Assembly: GCA_963702835.1 (NCBI GenBank) | Contig: OY969762.1 | Coordinates: 1,240,001-1,304,000, forward strand | Length of the DNA stretch: 64,000 nt | Direction of reading: 5' to 3' | DNA from: JAFGAV01 sp041479055 | GTDB lineage: Bacteria > Acidobacteriota > Aminicenantia > Aminicenantales > JAFGAV01 | In this document: positions 34,971 through 45,366 of the stretch, piece by piece | Layout of the letters: every line of letters starts with the position of its first letter | Position numbering within the stretch: the stretch's first letter is position 1 | Notes under the pieces: generated by a model | Told to the model about the DNA's origin: nothing | Database searches by the model: none | The model's input: the letters and a program-made list of their open reading frames with translations, nothing else | Position numbers and translations under genes: made by a program

Positions 34971-34999
34971 TTGATTTTTTCCCCCCAAATAATTAAGAT
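34971..34999 (+). promoter_or_regulatory. Predicted promoter of the ligase-ACP-kbl group
   Basis: TTGATT (34971-34976), a 17-bp spacer and TAAGAT (34994-34999) lie in the 198-bp gap before the AMP-ligase gene. The predicted leader is about 84 nt. Confidence 0.4.
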
Positions 35000-35089
35000 A
35001 AGTGCCTCCGTCGTCAGGGCGTCGAAAAACTTTTTTCCCAAAAGGATGCAGATGCTCGGGCGAACATATTGGAGCTCGAGGAGGAGGCT

Positions 35090-36793
<1,704 letters not shown>

Positions 36794-36824
36794 GACATAA
36801 TATTATGAGCTAAGGAGTCAAGAC

Positions 36825-37082
36825 ATGGACGACATGCCAAAGATCGTTCTGGACTATGTCAGGCGGGAATACCTGGAGGACGACAGCCAGGAGATCAACT
36901 CGGACACCCCCCTCATCTCGGGCGGCATCGTGGATTCCTTTTCCATGGTCTCCCTGAAGCGCTTCCTGGAGAACAAGTACGGCATCTCCATCCCCGACGA
37001 TAAGGCCACTCCCGAGGCCTTCGACACGGTGAACAAGATCTGCGCCCTGGTGCGCGAATTCAAGGGCAAGAAGGTACTTTGA
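36825..37082 (+). CDS. Acyl carrier protein
   Basis: This 85-residue acidic helical protein has the phosphopantetheine attachment region GGIVDSFSMVSLKRFLE, with the modified serine in the DSF motif (about residue 38), and KYGISIPDD, as in stand-alone carrier proteins. It is not the fatty-acid-synthesis AcpP by context. It sits between an AMP-forming acyl ligase and a Kbl-type alpha-oxoamine synthase, so it may present the acyl group to the latter. AAGGAG precedes the start. Confidence 0.88.
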   Translation: MDDMPKIVLDYVRREYLEDDSQEINSDTPLISGGIVDSFSMVSLKRFLENKYGISIPDDKATPEAFDTVNKICALVREFKGKKVL

Positions 37083-37116
37083 GAAAGCATCCCCTAGCAC
37101 ATTACCAGCTCTCAAT

Positions 37117-37209
37117 AAGAGGAGGGGTCCTGTCACGGCTCCCCCCCATCCGTGCTCGCAAGGCTGCGCGCGGGTGGGGAGCCCCTCCGCCGTGCCACCC
37201 CTCCCCATG
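37117..37209 (-). repeat. 93-bp hairpin repeat, copy 2 (inverted relative to copy 1)
   Basis: This is the reverse complement of 12226-12318 with four differences and no indels. In copy-1 numbering the changes are 35 G to A, 50 G to T, 62 C to T and 67 A to G. Positions 35 and 62 pair in the inner stem, so G-C became A-T. Position 67 changes a T-A pair to T-G. Position 50 is in the loop. The element lies in the 172-bp gap between the carrier protein and kbl, where a hairpin could reduce transcription into kbl or protect an mRNA end. Confidence 0.85.
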
Positions 37210-37254
37210 TTATATGCGTATGGGGATGCTACCTCTATTTGAGGAGTAAGCATT

Positions 37255-38502
37255 ATGGCTTATAGCGACCAAATCCGAGGCATGTATCAGAAGGAGTTGG
37301 ATGACCTGAAGGCTCAGGGCCTGTTCAAGCAGGAGCGCTACATCCACACCCCCCAGGCGGCCGACATCGAGGTCGAGTTTCCGGAGGGCGCCTCCCTGAA
37401 AAAAGTCATCAACATGTGCTCCAACAACTACCTGGGCCTGTCCAGCCACCCCGAGGTGATCAAGGCCGCCCACCTGGGCCTGGACACCCGCGGCTACGGC
37501 ATGTCCTCGGTGCGCTTCATCTGCGGCACCCAGGACATCCACCACCAACTGGAGCAGAAGGTCACCGAGTTCCTGGGAACCGAAGATACCATCCTCTTCC
37601 CTTCCTGCATGGACGCCAACGCCGGCGTGTTCGAGGCGGTCCTCACCGACAAGGACATCATGATCGCCGACCGCCTGGTCCATGCCTCGATCATCGACGG
37701 CATGCGGCTGTGCAAGGCCCAGCAGGACACCTTCAAGCATTCCGACATGGGCCACCTGGAGGAGAAGCTGCAGCTCCACCAGGACAAGCGGCTGCGGATG
37801 ATCATCTCCGACGGCGTCTTCTCCATGGACGGCGATACGGCCAGGCTGGACGAGATGGTCCGGCTGGCGGACAAGTACAAGGCCCTGGTCTTCGTGGACG
37901 ACTCCCACGGCTCGGGCTACGTTGGCCGGACCGGCCGCGGCACTCACGAGAAGCACGGAGTAATGGGCAAAATCGACATCATCACCACCACCTTCGGAAA
38001 GGCCCTGGGCGGGGCCAGCGGCGGATGCGTCAGCGGCCGGCGGGAGGTTGTGGCCATGTGCCGGCAGAAGGCGCGGCCCTACCTCTTCTCCAACACCATC
38101 GCCCCGGTCATTGTGGCGGGCGTGCTGAGGGTCATGGACCTGCTCATGAAGAGCACCGAGCGCCGCGACAAGCTGGAGCGGAACACCGCTTTCTGGCGCA
38201 CGGGGCTCCAGGAGGCGGGCTTCATCCTCAAAGAGGGCGACACCTCCATCGTGCCGGTCATGCTCTTCAACGCCAATCTGTCCCAGGACGTCTCCCGCGA
38301 CCTCTACCAGGAAGGCGTCTATGCCGTGGGCTTTTTCTTCCCGGTAGTGGCCAAGGGACAGGCCCGCATCCGGACCCAGGTCTCGGCCGGACATGAGATC
38401 AGCCATCTGGAAAAGGCGCTGGACGCCTTCCGCAAAGTCGGGAAGAAGCACGACATCCTGGACAAGACCAAGGAACAGATTATCCAGAAATACGGTCTAT
38501 GA
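37255..38502 (+). CDS. kbl: Glycine C-acetyltransferase (2-amino-3-ketobutyrate CoA ligase) family
   Basis: This 415-residue PLP enzyme closely follows Kbl: FKQERYIHTPQAADIEV, CSNNYLGLSSHPEVIKAA, VRFICGTQDIHHQLE, SDGVFSMDGDTARLDE, VDDSHGSGYVG, and the PLP-binding lysine in TTTFGKALGGASGG. RPYLFSNTIAPVIVAG and KGQARIRTQVSA complete the match. Kbl interconverts glycine plus acetyl-CoA and 2-amino-3-ketobutyrate in threonine breakdown. Threonine dehydrogenase is not adjacent; instead an AMP-ligase and a carrier protein precede it, so an acyl-ACP substrate is possible. The GAGGAG-type site is weak (GAGGAGTAAGC) before the ATG. Confidence 0.9.
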   Translation: MAYSDQIRGMYQKELDDLKAQGLFKQERYIHTPQAADIEVEFPEGASLKKVINMCSNNYLGLSSHPEVIKAAHLGLDTRGYGMSSVRFICGTQDIHHQLEQKVTEFLGTEDTILFPSCMDANAGVFEAVLTDKDIMIADRLVHASIIDGMRLCKAQQDTFKHSDMGHLEEKLQLHQDKRLRMIISDGVFSMDGDTARLDEMVRLADKYKALVFVDDSHGSGYVGRTGRGTHEKHGVMGKIDIITTTFGKALGGASGGCVSGRREVVAMCRQKARPYLFSNTIAPVIVAGVLRVMDLLMKSTERRDKLERNTAFWRTGLQEAGFILKEGDTSIVPVMLFNANLSQDVSRDLYQEGVYAVGFFFPVVAKGQARIRTQVSAGHEISHLEKALDAFRKVGKKHDILDKTKEQIIQKYGL

Positions 38503-38691
38503 TATTGAGCCCTAAATGATCTTCCCCTATGTTCAATTTTGCGAATCACAGGGGCTTGTTGTTCGGCTCAAACCCGTCCTCGGCCTCAGCCACTACGATT
38601 CCACTAAACTTACAGTGGCCCTCCAAGAAGCTGCCCCCTGGCTGAAAGGCCTTTGGCAGAGAACGGCGAGCCCTACCGAGAGGAGGAAACC

Positions 38692-39444
38692 ATGAAAAAA
38701 CCATCATCGTTTGTGGGCCTGGTCTTTTTATTTTTAATAATGAGCGGCGCGGCCTTGGCCGATGAAATTAAGGTTCTGGAGCCGAAGGCCGGCGACTACA
38801 AGTTCGGGACGCCCATAACCATCAAATGGGATTACCTTTTCATGGAGGGTATGCCCCAAACCGCCGCCGAAAAAAAGATGAGGATCGAACTTTTGTATTT
38901 TACCGAAACCGGAGGGCCGGGCCACGGAGGCGGCAAACAGTGGACGCTGTATGGCACCCTGGCCGAGGTTGATGTCCTCAGCGTTAAATACGTGTGGAAC
39001 GTCCCTGTGGGCGCCGCTGGGCCGAATCGGGTCATCAGGATCACCATGGTCAACAGGCCGGCGCTGACCGCGATGAGCGAGCCGTTCAGCATCACCAAGA
39101 CCCTCGTCTTGAACATAAAAAAGCCCGTGGCGCTGAACGCCATCCTCATCTCCTCACCCGAAGCGGGCCAGACCTACTACATCGGCGATAAGGTCACCAT
39201 CCGCTGGGCCACGAACCTCATCCAAAACAGCGGCACGATCTGGCTCTTTATTTGCTGGCCTGACCGGACCACCTGCGGGGGAGGCTTTCCGGTGTCCAAT
39301 ACGGGAAGCTATGACTGGACCATCAACGAGCCCCAGGAACATGACCTCGTGGTCAAAATCCTTTCCCAGGACGACAAGCATGTCGGCTACAGCGGCGTCT
39401 TTCATGTCAAAAAGAAAATGCAGCCACTCCAGAAAAAATTTTAG
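38692..39444 (+). CDS. Secreted protein with two Kre9/Knh1-like Ig-type repeats
   Basis: This 250-residue protein has a Sec signal peptide (1-23, ending ALA) and two related beta-sandwich modules. One starts at IKVLEPKAGDYKFGTPITIKW, the other at LISSPEAGQTYYIGDKVTIRW. This SP-G-xY-G-xxxxIxW pattern is that of the Ser-Thr-rich/Kre9-Knh1 domain, a likely carbohydrate- or protein-binding fold. Its role is unknown. The ATG at 38692 was chosen for GAGAGGAGG upstream and the signal peptide that follows. It is separated by 189 bp from kbl. Confidence 0.72.
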   Translation: MKKPSSFVGLVFLFLIMSGAALADEIKVLEPKAGDYKFGTPITIKWDYLFMEGMPQTAAEKKMRIELLYFTETGGPGHGGGKQWTLYGTLAEVDVLSVKYVWNVPVGAAGPNRVIRITMVNRPALTAMSEPFSITKTLVLNIKKPVALNAILISSPEAGQTYYIGDKVTIRWATNLIQNSGTIWLFICWPDRTTCGGGFPVSNTGSYDWTINEPQEHDLVVKILSQDDKHVGYSGVFHVKKKMQPLQKKF

Positions 39445-39495
39445 CTAGGGCTGCCGCCACGGGATCGGGACTTCCTTTTATTTCATCGATATCCA

Positions 39496-41016
39496 ATGGC
39501 CTGGTCCATGTCCGAAGCGATCGTCATCGGCGCCGGGTTGGGCGGATTAGCCTGCGCGGCGAAACTGGCCCAAACCGGCCGGAATGTCCTCCTGTTCGAA
39601 GAAAATCCTCACCTGGGCGGAACAAGTTATATTTTTAGACGCGGCCCCTATGCCTTTCCCATGGGGCCGCTTTCCTTCAGCTACCCGGACAGGGTCAAGG
39701 CCATTTTTGAAGAATTGAAAACGGAAGCGCCGGCCGATTTCAAGCGAAATCACTATCAACTCATAGCGCCCGGCCTGGACATCGTCTATTCCCGGCCTTT
39801 GAGGATTATCCAGGAAGACCTTATCCGCTTTTTTCCCCCTGAAGCCGAGGGGATTAGGGCCGTCATTGCCACCCTGCAACGAATCATCGCCTCCCGGGGC
39901 CTAAAGCCGCTCCGGGGCGGCCTGCCCCAGGAAATATTATCAAGGCGCGCCAAAAAATCCCCAAAGACCGCCCGGAACCAAGCATTTCCGGGAGCAGAAG
40001 AACTGGCTTCTCCTTCGCAAAAATTTCTTAAACAACACCTCTCCAGCCCGGTCCTCAGAAATTTCCTCGGCTCACTGGGAACGGAAGAACCGGAAATGTC
40101 CCTCCTGAGCCTGGCCCGCATGTGGAACCTTGTGTCCGAAGTGGGGGTCTGGTTTCCCTCCGGTGGAATCCATGGCCTGGCTGACCGCCTCCATGCCTCT
40201 TTTCTGGCCTGCGGAGGAAAGACCCGCTTGGGAACAGCGGTTAAGGAGATTCTGGTTGAAAATGGAAAGGCGGTCGGCGTCCGGACCGCATCGGGCGAAT
40301 ACATCCGGTCGGAATGGGTCGTATCCAATGCCGACACCAAGCGCACGTTCCTGGAAATGATCAGCCCCCGGCATGTTCCGCCGGATTATCTGGATAAAGT
40401 CCGCTCCACTCCCTATACCGGCTCCGGGCTGTGCATCTATTTGGGGATCGATCCGCTCAAAGTGGATTTTTCCCGGATGAGCACGAATCACGCTTTTTTC
40501 AGAAAATGCCTATTCCCGGTAGAGGGGACCGGCCTGGAAGATTTCGGTAACCGGGATATCGAAATCTGTCTCTGGTCACAGAACATGCCGGATTCTGCTC
40601 CGGCCGGAAAAGCGGCCCTCCTGCTGCGGGCGTCCTTCCCTTATGACTATTTCGGCCGCTGGCGGACCGGTGAGAAAAGAAGGGCCGAGGGCTACAGAGC
40701 CTATAAAGAAGGCCTGGCCCGGAAGCTTATTCAAAACGTGGAAAGTTTTCTGCCCGGCTTGGGACGCAGCGTCGAAGTCATGGAGGTCGCCACTCCCCTC
40801 ACCTACCAAGACTGGGGGAATCGCACCCAAGGTTCAATCGCAGGCTGGACCTGGGCGGCGGAGCACGCCGGCGCTTTCGGCCAAAACCTGCTTGGGCAAA
40901 CCCCCCTGGAACGGCTTCTAATATGCGGTATCTATTCGGTCACTGAGCTTTTCTGGGGCGGCCTTCCCACCGCCCTGACCACGGGCCTGTGGGCCGCCGA
41001 ACGGGTTCTGGCTTAA
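39496..41016 (+). CDS. FAD-dependent phytoene desaturase/carotenoid isomerase-like oxidoreductase
   Basis: This 506-residue protein has the dinucleotide motif AIVIGAGLGGLACAAKLA at the N-terminus, followed by EENPHLGGTSYIFRRG. VWFPSGGIHGLADRLHASF and a C-terminal GLPTALTTGLWAAERVL complete the CrtI/CrtISO-like pattern. Substrates of bacterial homologues include carotenoids, retinol-like lipids and other polyenes. No phytoene synthase or other carotenoid gene is nearby, so the substrate is unassigned. An in-frame ATG at 39508 is an alternative start; neither has a clear ribosome-binding site. It converges with the GH3 gene. Confidence 0.78.
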   Translation: MAWSMSEAIVIGAGLGGLACAAKLAQTGRNVLLFEENPHLGGTSYIFRRGPYAFPMGPLSFSYPDRVKAIFEELKTEAPADFKRNHYQLIAPGLDIVYSRPLRIIQEDLIRFFPPEAEGIRAVIATLQRIIASRGLKPLRGGLPQEILSRRAKKSPKTARNQAFPGAEELASPSQKFLKQHLSSPVLRNFLGSLGTEEPEMSLLSLARMWNLVSEVGVWFPSGGIHGLADRLHASFLACGGKTRLGTAVKEILVENGKAVGVRTASGEYIRSEWVVSNADTKRTFLEMISPRHVPPDYLDKVRSTPYTGSGLCIYLGIDPLKVDFSRMSTNHAFFRKCLFPVEGTGLEDFGNRDIEICLWSQNMPDSAPAGKAALLLRASFPYDYFGRWRTGEKRRAEGYRAYKEGLARKLIQNVESFLPGLGRSVEVMEVATPLTYQDWGNRTQGSIAGWTWAAEHAGAFGQNLLGQTPLERLLICGIYSVTELFWGGLPTALTTGLWAAERVLA

Positions 41017-41033
41017 AACGAACCCGGTTCCCC

Positions 41034-43724
41034 TCAATCGCCCACCGTCAGTATCCCTCTAAGGCGAATGTCTTTCGACGAAGAACCGATCATGATTCGA
41101 AAATTTCCCGCTTCGACGACCGGCCGGAGATCTTTATTGAGCATAGACAGCTTTTCGGGCGTGATGGCAAAGCTCGCTTCTTTCGTTTCGCCGGCCTTCA
41201 GATGAATTCGTTCAAACCCCTTGAGCTCGATAACGGGACGGGCCACGGATGACACTTCATCGTGAATATATAATTGGACGACTTCATCGCCCTCCCTCGG
41301 GCCCGTGTTCCTGACCGTGAAGCGCACGACAGTCGAATCGGTCGAAGAGATCCGCTGTCGGTCAAAGGATAAGTTGTCGTATTCGAATGACGTGTAGCTC
41401 ATTCCGAATCCAAACGGAAATAGCGGCTGACCGGTGAGGTCAGCATAATCATCACCCCGGCCGGAGGGCTTATGGTTGTAGACGAGGGGCAATTGGCCTT
41501 CGGCAACGGGAAAGGTGATGGGCAGCCTGCCGGCCGGGTTGGTGTCGCCAAACAGAACATCGGCCACGGCGGCGCCCCCCTGCTCGCCCGGATACCACAC
41601 CTCCACAACGGCTGGAACGTTATCGAGCCATCCGCCCATGGTGACGGCGCTTCCGCCGACCAGAATGACCACGGTCGGTTTCCCCGTGGCGGCGACCTGG
41701 TTGATCAATTCCTCCTGCCGACCCGGAAGCCCCAGCCTGGCCCTGTCCCTGAACTCCCCTTCTTCAATTCCGGCCACTACGATTGCGACATCGCTCTGCA
41801 GGGCGAGTTTCACAGCATCGTTCATTTCGGCTTTCCCGTCAGAGGAAACCCCCACGTTCCACACGAGCTTGAGGAAGGCGTTGCCGGCCGGCTCAAAAAA
41901 CTCGAGGCGGATGTCGTACTCCGTGCCCTTCTCAAAACGGTATTCGGCCAGGATGGCCCGGCGGGTGACCTTCTTCCAATTATCGATCACCGCTTGATCA
42001 TTGATGAAAAGCCGATAACCATCGTTTCCGTCAACCCCGATCTTGAAGCTGCCGGTTTCCGGCGCCTTCAGCTTTCCGCTCCATCGCACCGAATAAAAAT
42101 CGCGAGCCAGTTTCTGCGGATCGGGGGAATACAGCGTCCACTGGAACCGTATCTGCGGATCGATTCTCCCGAGCACCGGGTTTCCGCTGAGAGTGATGTT
42201 ATCGAAATATTCGCCGAACAACCCCTGCTGAACCGTGCCTTCCGGAGAACACAGCAAGTATTCCGAGGGCACGGGTATATATTCAGGAGAATTCCGGTCA
42301 CACCCCTTGGCGGTGACGACCTGCGCAGACTTGCCGACCGCATTCTGGATGCCCTCGAGAATGCTGATCTTTCGGATTCCCGGACCGCTGTATCCGCCCA
42401 GCCGGGCTTCGGTCGCGTCAGGCCCAAGAACGGCGATCATCTTGAGGCTTTTCTTTAAAGGAAGTGTTCCCTTTTCATTCTTCAGCAGCACAATCGACTT
42501 CTGCGCCGCTTCGCGGGCCAGCCGGAGATGCGGGTTCCGCTCCTCCGCAAGGGCCGTCTCGCTCGCATCGACATAAGGTCTCTCGAACAGCCCTAACTCG
42601 AACTTTGCCTTCAGCACCCTGGCGACCGACCGGTCAATGATCTCCGGGTCGATTCTTCCTTCCTGGAAGGCCTGCAGGAAGAGAGGATACTGATCAACCG
42701 ATGTCTGAAAAATCACGTCCAGGCCGCCCTCCAGGGCGCGTTCGGTCGCCTCGCTGGTATCGCTTGCAGTTAAATGGAGCAGGCTGGCGCCGCCCACGGC
42801 GCCGGCATCGGAAATGACAAATCCGGCGAAGCCGAGCTCGCCCTTGAGCAACCGGTTGTTCAGCCAATCATTCGCCGTGCAGGGGGTTCCATCCAGGGAG
42901 TTGTACGAGGTCATGATCGACCGCGAGCCCCCCCGACGGATGCAGGCCTCGAAGGGTGGCAGGAAGATTTCTCGAAGCAATCTTTCGTTAGTGTGTATGG
43001 GGTAGCTGTCCCGGCCGCCGTCGCCTACATTGGCTATGAAGTGCTTGGGGGTGGTGATGACGCCGAGCCTCTCAGACTCCGATACATAGGCCAGGCCCAT
43101 GGCCGCCGAGAGATAGGGATCTTCCCCATACGTTTCTTCGACACGCCCCCATCGAACATCGCTGGCAATATTCACCACGGGAGAAAGAACCTGCCGAATG
43201 CCGCGGCCCCTGCATTCAAGAGCTATTGCTTTCGACACCCTGCTCATAAGGGTCGTATCGAACGTGGCCGCCAGCGCAATCGCCTGGGGAAAGGAGGTCG
43301 CGCCCGCCTGAACAAGGCCGTGCAAGGCTTCATCGAAGGGAATGATTGGAATTCCCAGACGGGTGTCCTCGACAAAATGACGCTGGATGGAGTTTACGCC
43401 GGCCGCTGAACAGGCTTCACTGCCCAATGAACTGATCTGTAAGCCGAAAGCGCCGTTGGCACACTTCTTTACGGTGTCATCGAGAGGAGCGGACAGCATG
43501 AATAACTGCCAGAACTTCTCCTCCAAGGTCATGCGCGAAAGCAGATCCTTCACGCGCGCCTCGACGGGTGCATCGGCCTTCTTATATAGCTGCGCCAGGA
43601 TCGCTTGGTTGCCGAGAAGCAGCATGATGAGGGCCACCAAACCCGTCCGGCACACCCGCCTGCCCAAGGACCGTCTCCGCCCCGATCTCTGCTCCATCAA
43701 TCCGCCGAGCGCACAGATAGGCAT
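41034..43724 (-). CDS. Secreted GH3 beta-glycosidase with inserted PA14 domain
   Basis: This 896-residue protein has a signal peptide (about 22-44), a GH3 N-terminal barrel with VSKAIALECRGRGIRQVLSP, ETYGEDPYL, TTPKHFIAN and the nucleophile aspartate in GFAGFVISDAGAVGG. A GH3 C-domain (QKSIVLLKNEKGTLPL) follows, interrupted by a PA14 module (GLFGEYFDNITLSGNP to FFEPAGNAFLKLVWN). A C-terminal fibronectin-III-like domain (FGFGMSYTSFEY) closes it. Family specificity is usually beta-glucosidase or beta-xylosidase. The ATG at 43724 is preceded by AGGAG; longer starts lack support. It is 52 bp after the GH29 gene and probably co-transcribed. Confidence 0.9.
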   Translation of the reverse strand: MPICALGGLMEQRSGRRRSLGRRVCRTGLVALIMLLLGNQAILAQLYKKADAPVEARVKDLLSRMTLEEKFWQLFMLSAPLDDTVKKCANGAFGLQISSLGSEACSAAGVNSIQRHFVEDTRLGIPIIPFDEALHGLVQAGATSFPQAIALAATFDTTLMSRVSKAIALECRGRGIRQVLSPVVNIASDVRWGRVEETYGEDPYLSAAMGLAYVSESERLGVITTPKHFIANVGDGGRDSYPIHTNERLLREIFLPPFEACIRRGGSRSIMTSYNSLDGTPCTANDWLNNRLLKGELGFAGFVISDAGAVGGASLLHLTASDTSEATERALEGGLDVIFQTSVDQYPLFLQAFQEGRIDPEIIDRSVARVLKAKFELGLFERPYVDASETALAEERNPHLRLAREAAQKSIVLLKNEKGTLPLKKSLKMIAVLGPDATEARLGGYSGPGIRKISILEGIQNAVGKSAQVVTAKGCDRNSPEYIPVPSEYLLCSPEGTVQQGLFGEYFDNITLSGNPVLGRIDPQIRFQWTLYSPDPQKLARDFYSVRWSGKLKAPETGSFKIGVDGNDGYRLFINDQAVIDNWKKVTRRAILAEYRFEKGTEYDIRLEFFEPAGNAFLKLVWNVGVSSDGKAEMNDAVKLALQSDVAIVVAGIEEGEFRDRARLGLPGRQEELINQVAATGKPTVVILVGGSAVTMGGWLDNVPAVVEVWYPGEQGGAAVADVLFGDTNPAGRLPITFPVAEGQLPLVYNHKPSGRGDDYADLTGQPLFPFGFGMSYTSFEYDNLSFDRQRISSTDSTVVRFTVRNTGPREGDEVVQLYIHDEVSSVARPVIELKGFERIHLKAGETKEASFAITPEKLSMLNKDLRPVVEAGNFRIMIGSSSKDIRLRGILTVGD

Positions 43725-43776
43725 GGAACGACTCCTATGATCATAATAGACTGATCCACCTCTGCTGCAGCGCGAA

Positions 43777-45177
43777 TCACTCCGGCCTGAATCTGAACGT
43801 CCAGGCATAGCCGCAGGGCGGGTGAGCTCTCACCGATTCGGGCACATGAATTTCAAATCCCTTGTCGCTCACCGTCCAGGCCATCGGCTCCTTGACTCCG
43901 AGCATGGTGACCGAGCTTCCCTTTTGAGGCTTAAAGGAAAAGATCCGTATTGTCTCCGGAATCTGCTTCTCGCTTTCGTCAGCCAGATAGATGGCATTGA
44001 TCGTTCCGTCGCCCATGCGCGTGAAGCCAATTTTGTTCTCCGTGTATGGGGCAATCGCCCGAGTGCTGTAGATGGCCTCCCCGTTGACCTTCATCCAGCG
44101 GCCGAGCTCCTTGAGGCGCTCGAGCGACACGGGCGGCAACTCTCCCTCCGGGCTTGGCCCGACATTGAGGAGCAAGTTGCCTCCCTTGGCCACAACATTG
44201 ACCAGAATATGTATCAATTTCCAGGCAGGCTTGTATGTGTCTGCTGGCGCGTAGCTCCAGGAGGTGGCCATGGTCAGGCACGTTTCCCAGACACAATCAA
44301 GGGGCTTTTCGGGAATTTCCTGCTCGGGTGTCCGATAGTTCTGATAGGGGCCTTCCACGGCCCGGTCAACGATGATCAATCCCGGCTGGAGAGACCGGGC
44401 CATCGCGGCGATGGCGGGCATATTAATGTCCTGGCCGGAATTCATCGGCTGCACCCACCCGCCATCAAGCCAGAGAATATCGACGCGGCCGTAGTCGCTC
44501 ATTAATTCTTTGATCTGGTTGAAGGTGAAGGCTTTGAAGGCTTCCCATTTCTGGGGATATTTCTTGATACTGTAGTTGACGTTGCGGTTGAAGGGCGGAA
44601 AGTACGGCCACCAATAATCAGGCGAGTGCCAGTCCGGCTTTGAGAAATAGGCGCCGATGCCGAAACCTTGCTGCCGGAAGGCATTGAAGATCTCTTTGGT
44701 GACGTTGCTCCGAGGGTTTGAGCTGAAGGGGCAACCGCGGTCGGTGATTTTGTAGTCGGTCTCCCTGGTGTCGAACATACAGAAGCCGTCGTGATGCTTG
44801 GTGGTAAAGACGATATATCGCATTCCCGCTTCTTTGGCTGCTGCCGCCCACGACCCGGGATTGAACTTGAACGGATTGAACGTGTTTTTCAGATTCTCAT
44901 ACGCTCGCTTATATTCGCTGTAATCCTTGGCCTGGAGGCCACGCCGTTGACACCAGGTTTCGTCCTCGGGGCAGATGCTCCAGCTCTCAACCACTCCCCA
45001 TTGGCTGTAGGGCCCCCAATGGAGGAGCAATCCGAATTTCATATCCATGAACCATTCTAATTTTTTCAGAACGAGCGGATTCGTTTCCGCCTGCGGCGAG
45101 GACGCCGGCTTAACAAGGCCTGGAGTACTGACCAGCACAAGCATCGCCGCTACGGCGAAGACGCGTATCGCCCGCAT
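43777..45177 (-). CDS. Secreted GH29 alpha-L-fucosidase
   Basis: This 466-residue enzyme has a signal peptide (1-22, ending in GLVKPASS) and a GH29 catalytic domain: WFMDMKFGLLLHWGPYSQWG, YIVFTTKHHDGFCMFD, and the nucleophile aspartate in VDILWLDGGW. AKGGNLLLNVGPSPEGELPP is the classic late motif. It releases terminal alpha-L-fucose from glycans. The ATG at 45177 was chosen for its signal peptide, but no ribosome-binding site precedes it. A GTG at 45288 opens the same frame exactly where transcription is predicted to begin. It lies between the beta-helix gene and GH3 on the same strand. Confidence 0.9.
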   Translation of the reverse strand: MRAIRVFAVAAMLVLVSTPGLVKPASSPQAETNPLVLKKLEWFMDMKFGLLLHWGPYSQWGVVESWSICPEDETWCQRRGLQAKDYSEYKRAYENLKNTFNPFKFNPGSWAAAAKEAGMRYIVFTTKHHDGFCMFDTRETDYKITDRGCPFSSNPRSNVTKEIFNAFRQQGFGIGAYFSKPDWHSPDYWWPYFPPFNRNVNYSIKKYPQKWEAFKAFTFNQIKELMSDYGRVDILWLDGGWVQPMNSGQDINMPAIAAMARSLQPGLIIVDRAVEGPYQNYRTPEQEIPEKPLDCVWETCLTMATSWSYAPADTYKPAWKLIHILVNVVAKGGNLLLNVGPSPEGELPPVSLERLKELGRWMKVNGEAIYSTRAIAPYTENKIGFTRMGDGTINAIYLADESEKQIPETIRIFSFKPQKGSSVTMLGVKEPMAWTVSDKGFEIHVPESVRAHPPCGYAWTFRFRPE

Positions 45178-45231
45178 CCATAATACCGATATGGAAGTTG
45201 AGGCACGCCCATACGATGGATACGATAATTT

Positions 45232-45323
45232 TTTTTGCCCGGCGTTTTGAATTGCGACTCCGGGCGATGTGGCTCCCCTCTTGATCACGCTGGAATATTA
45301 TCGGGGCCGCGCGGCGATGTCAA
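45232..45323 (-). promoter_or_regulatory. Promoter and conserved leader of the GH29 fucosidase gene
   Basis: On the minus strand TTGACA (45323-45318), a 17-bp spacer and TAATAT (45300-45295) make a near-perfect promoter. It is followed by TCCAGCGTGATCAAGAGGGG and a further leader of about 50 nt that is clearly similar to the region upstream of the beta-helix gene (46852-46881 and below). The -35 is preceded by TTG (TTGTTGACATCG), also shared. The GTG at +1 opens a frame continuous with the fucosidase. Confidence 0.7.
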
Positions 45324-45366
45324 CAATCTCCCCAGGGATCCGTCGTGGGCTGGATTTGGACCTTCG

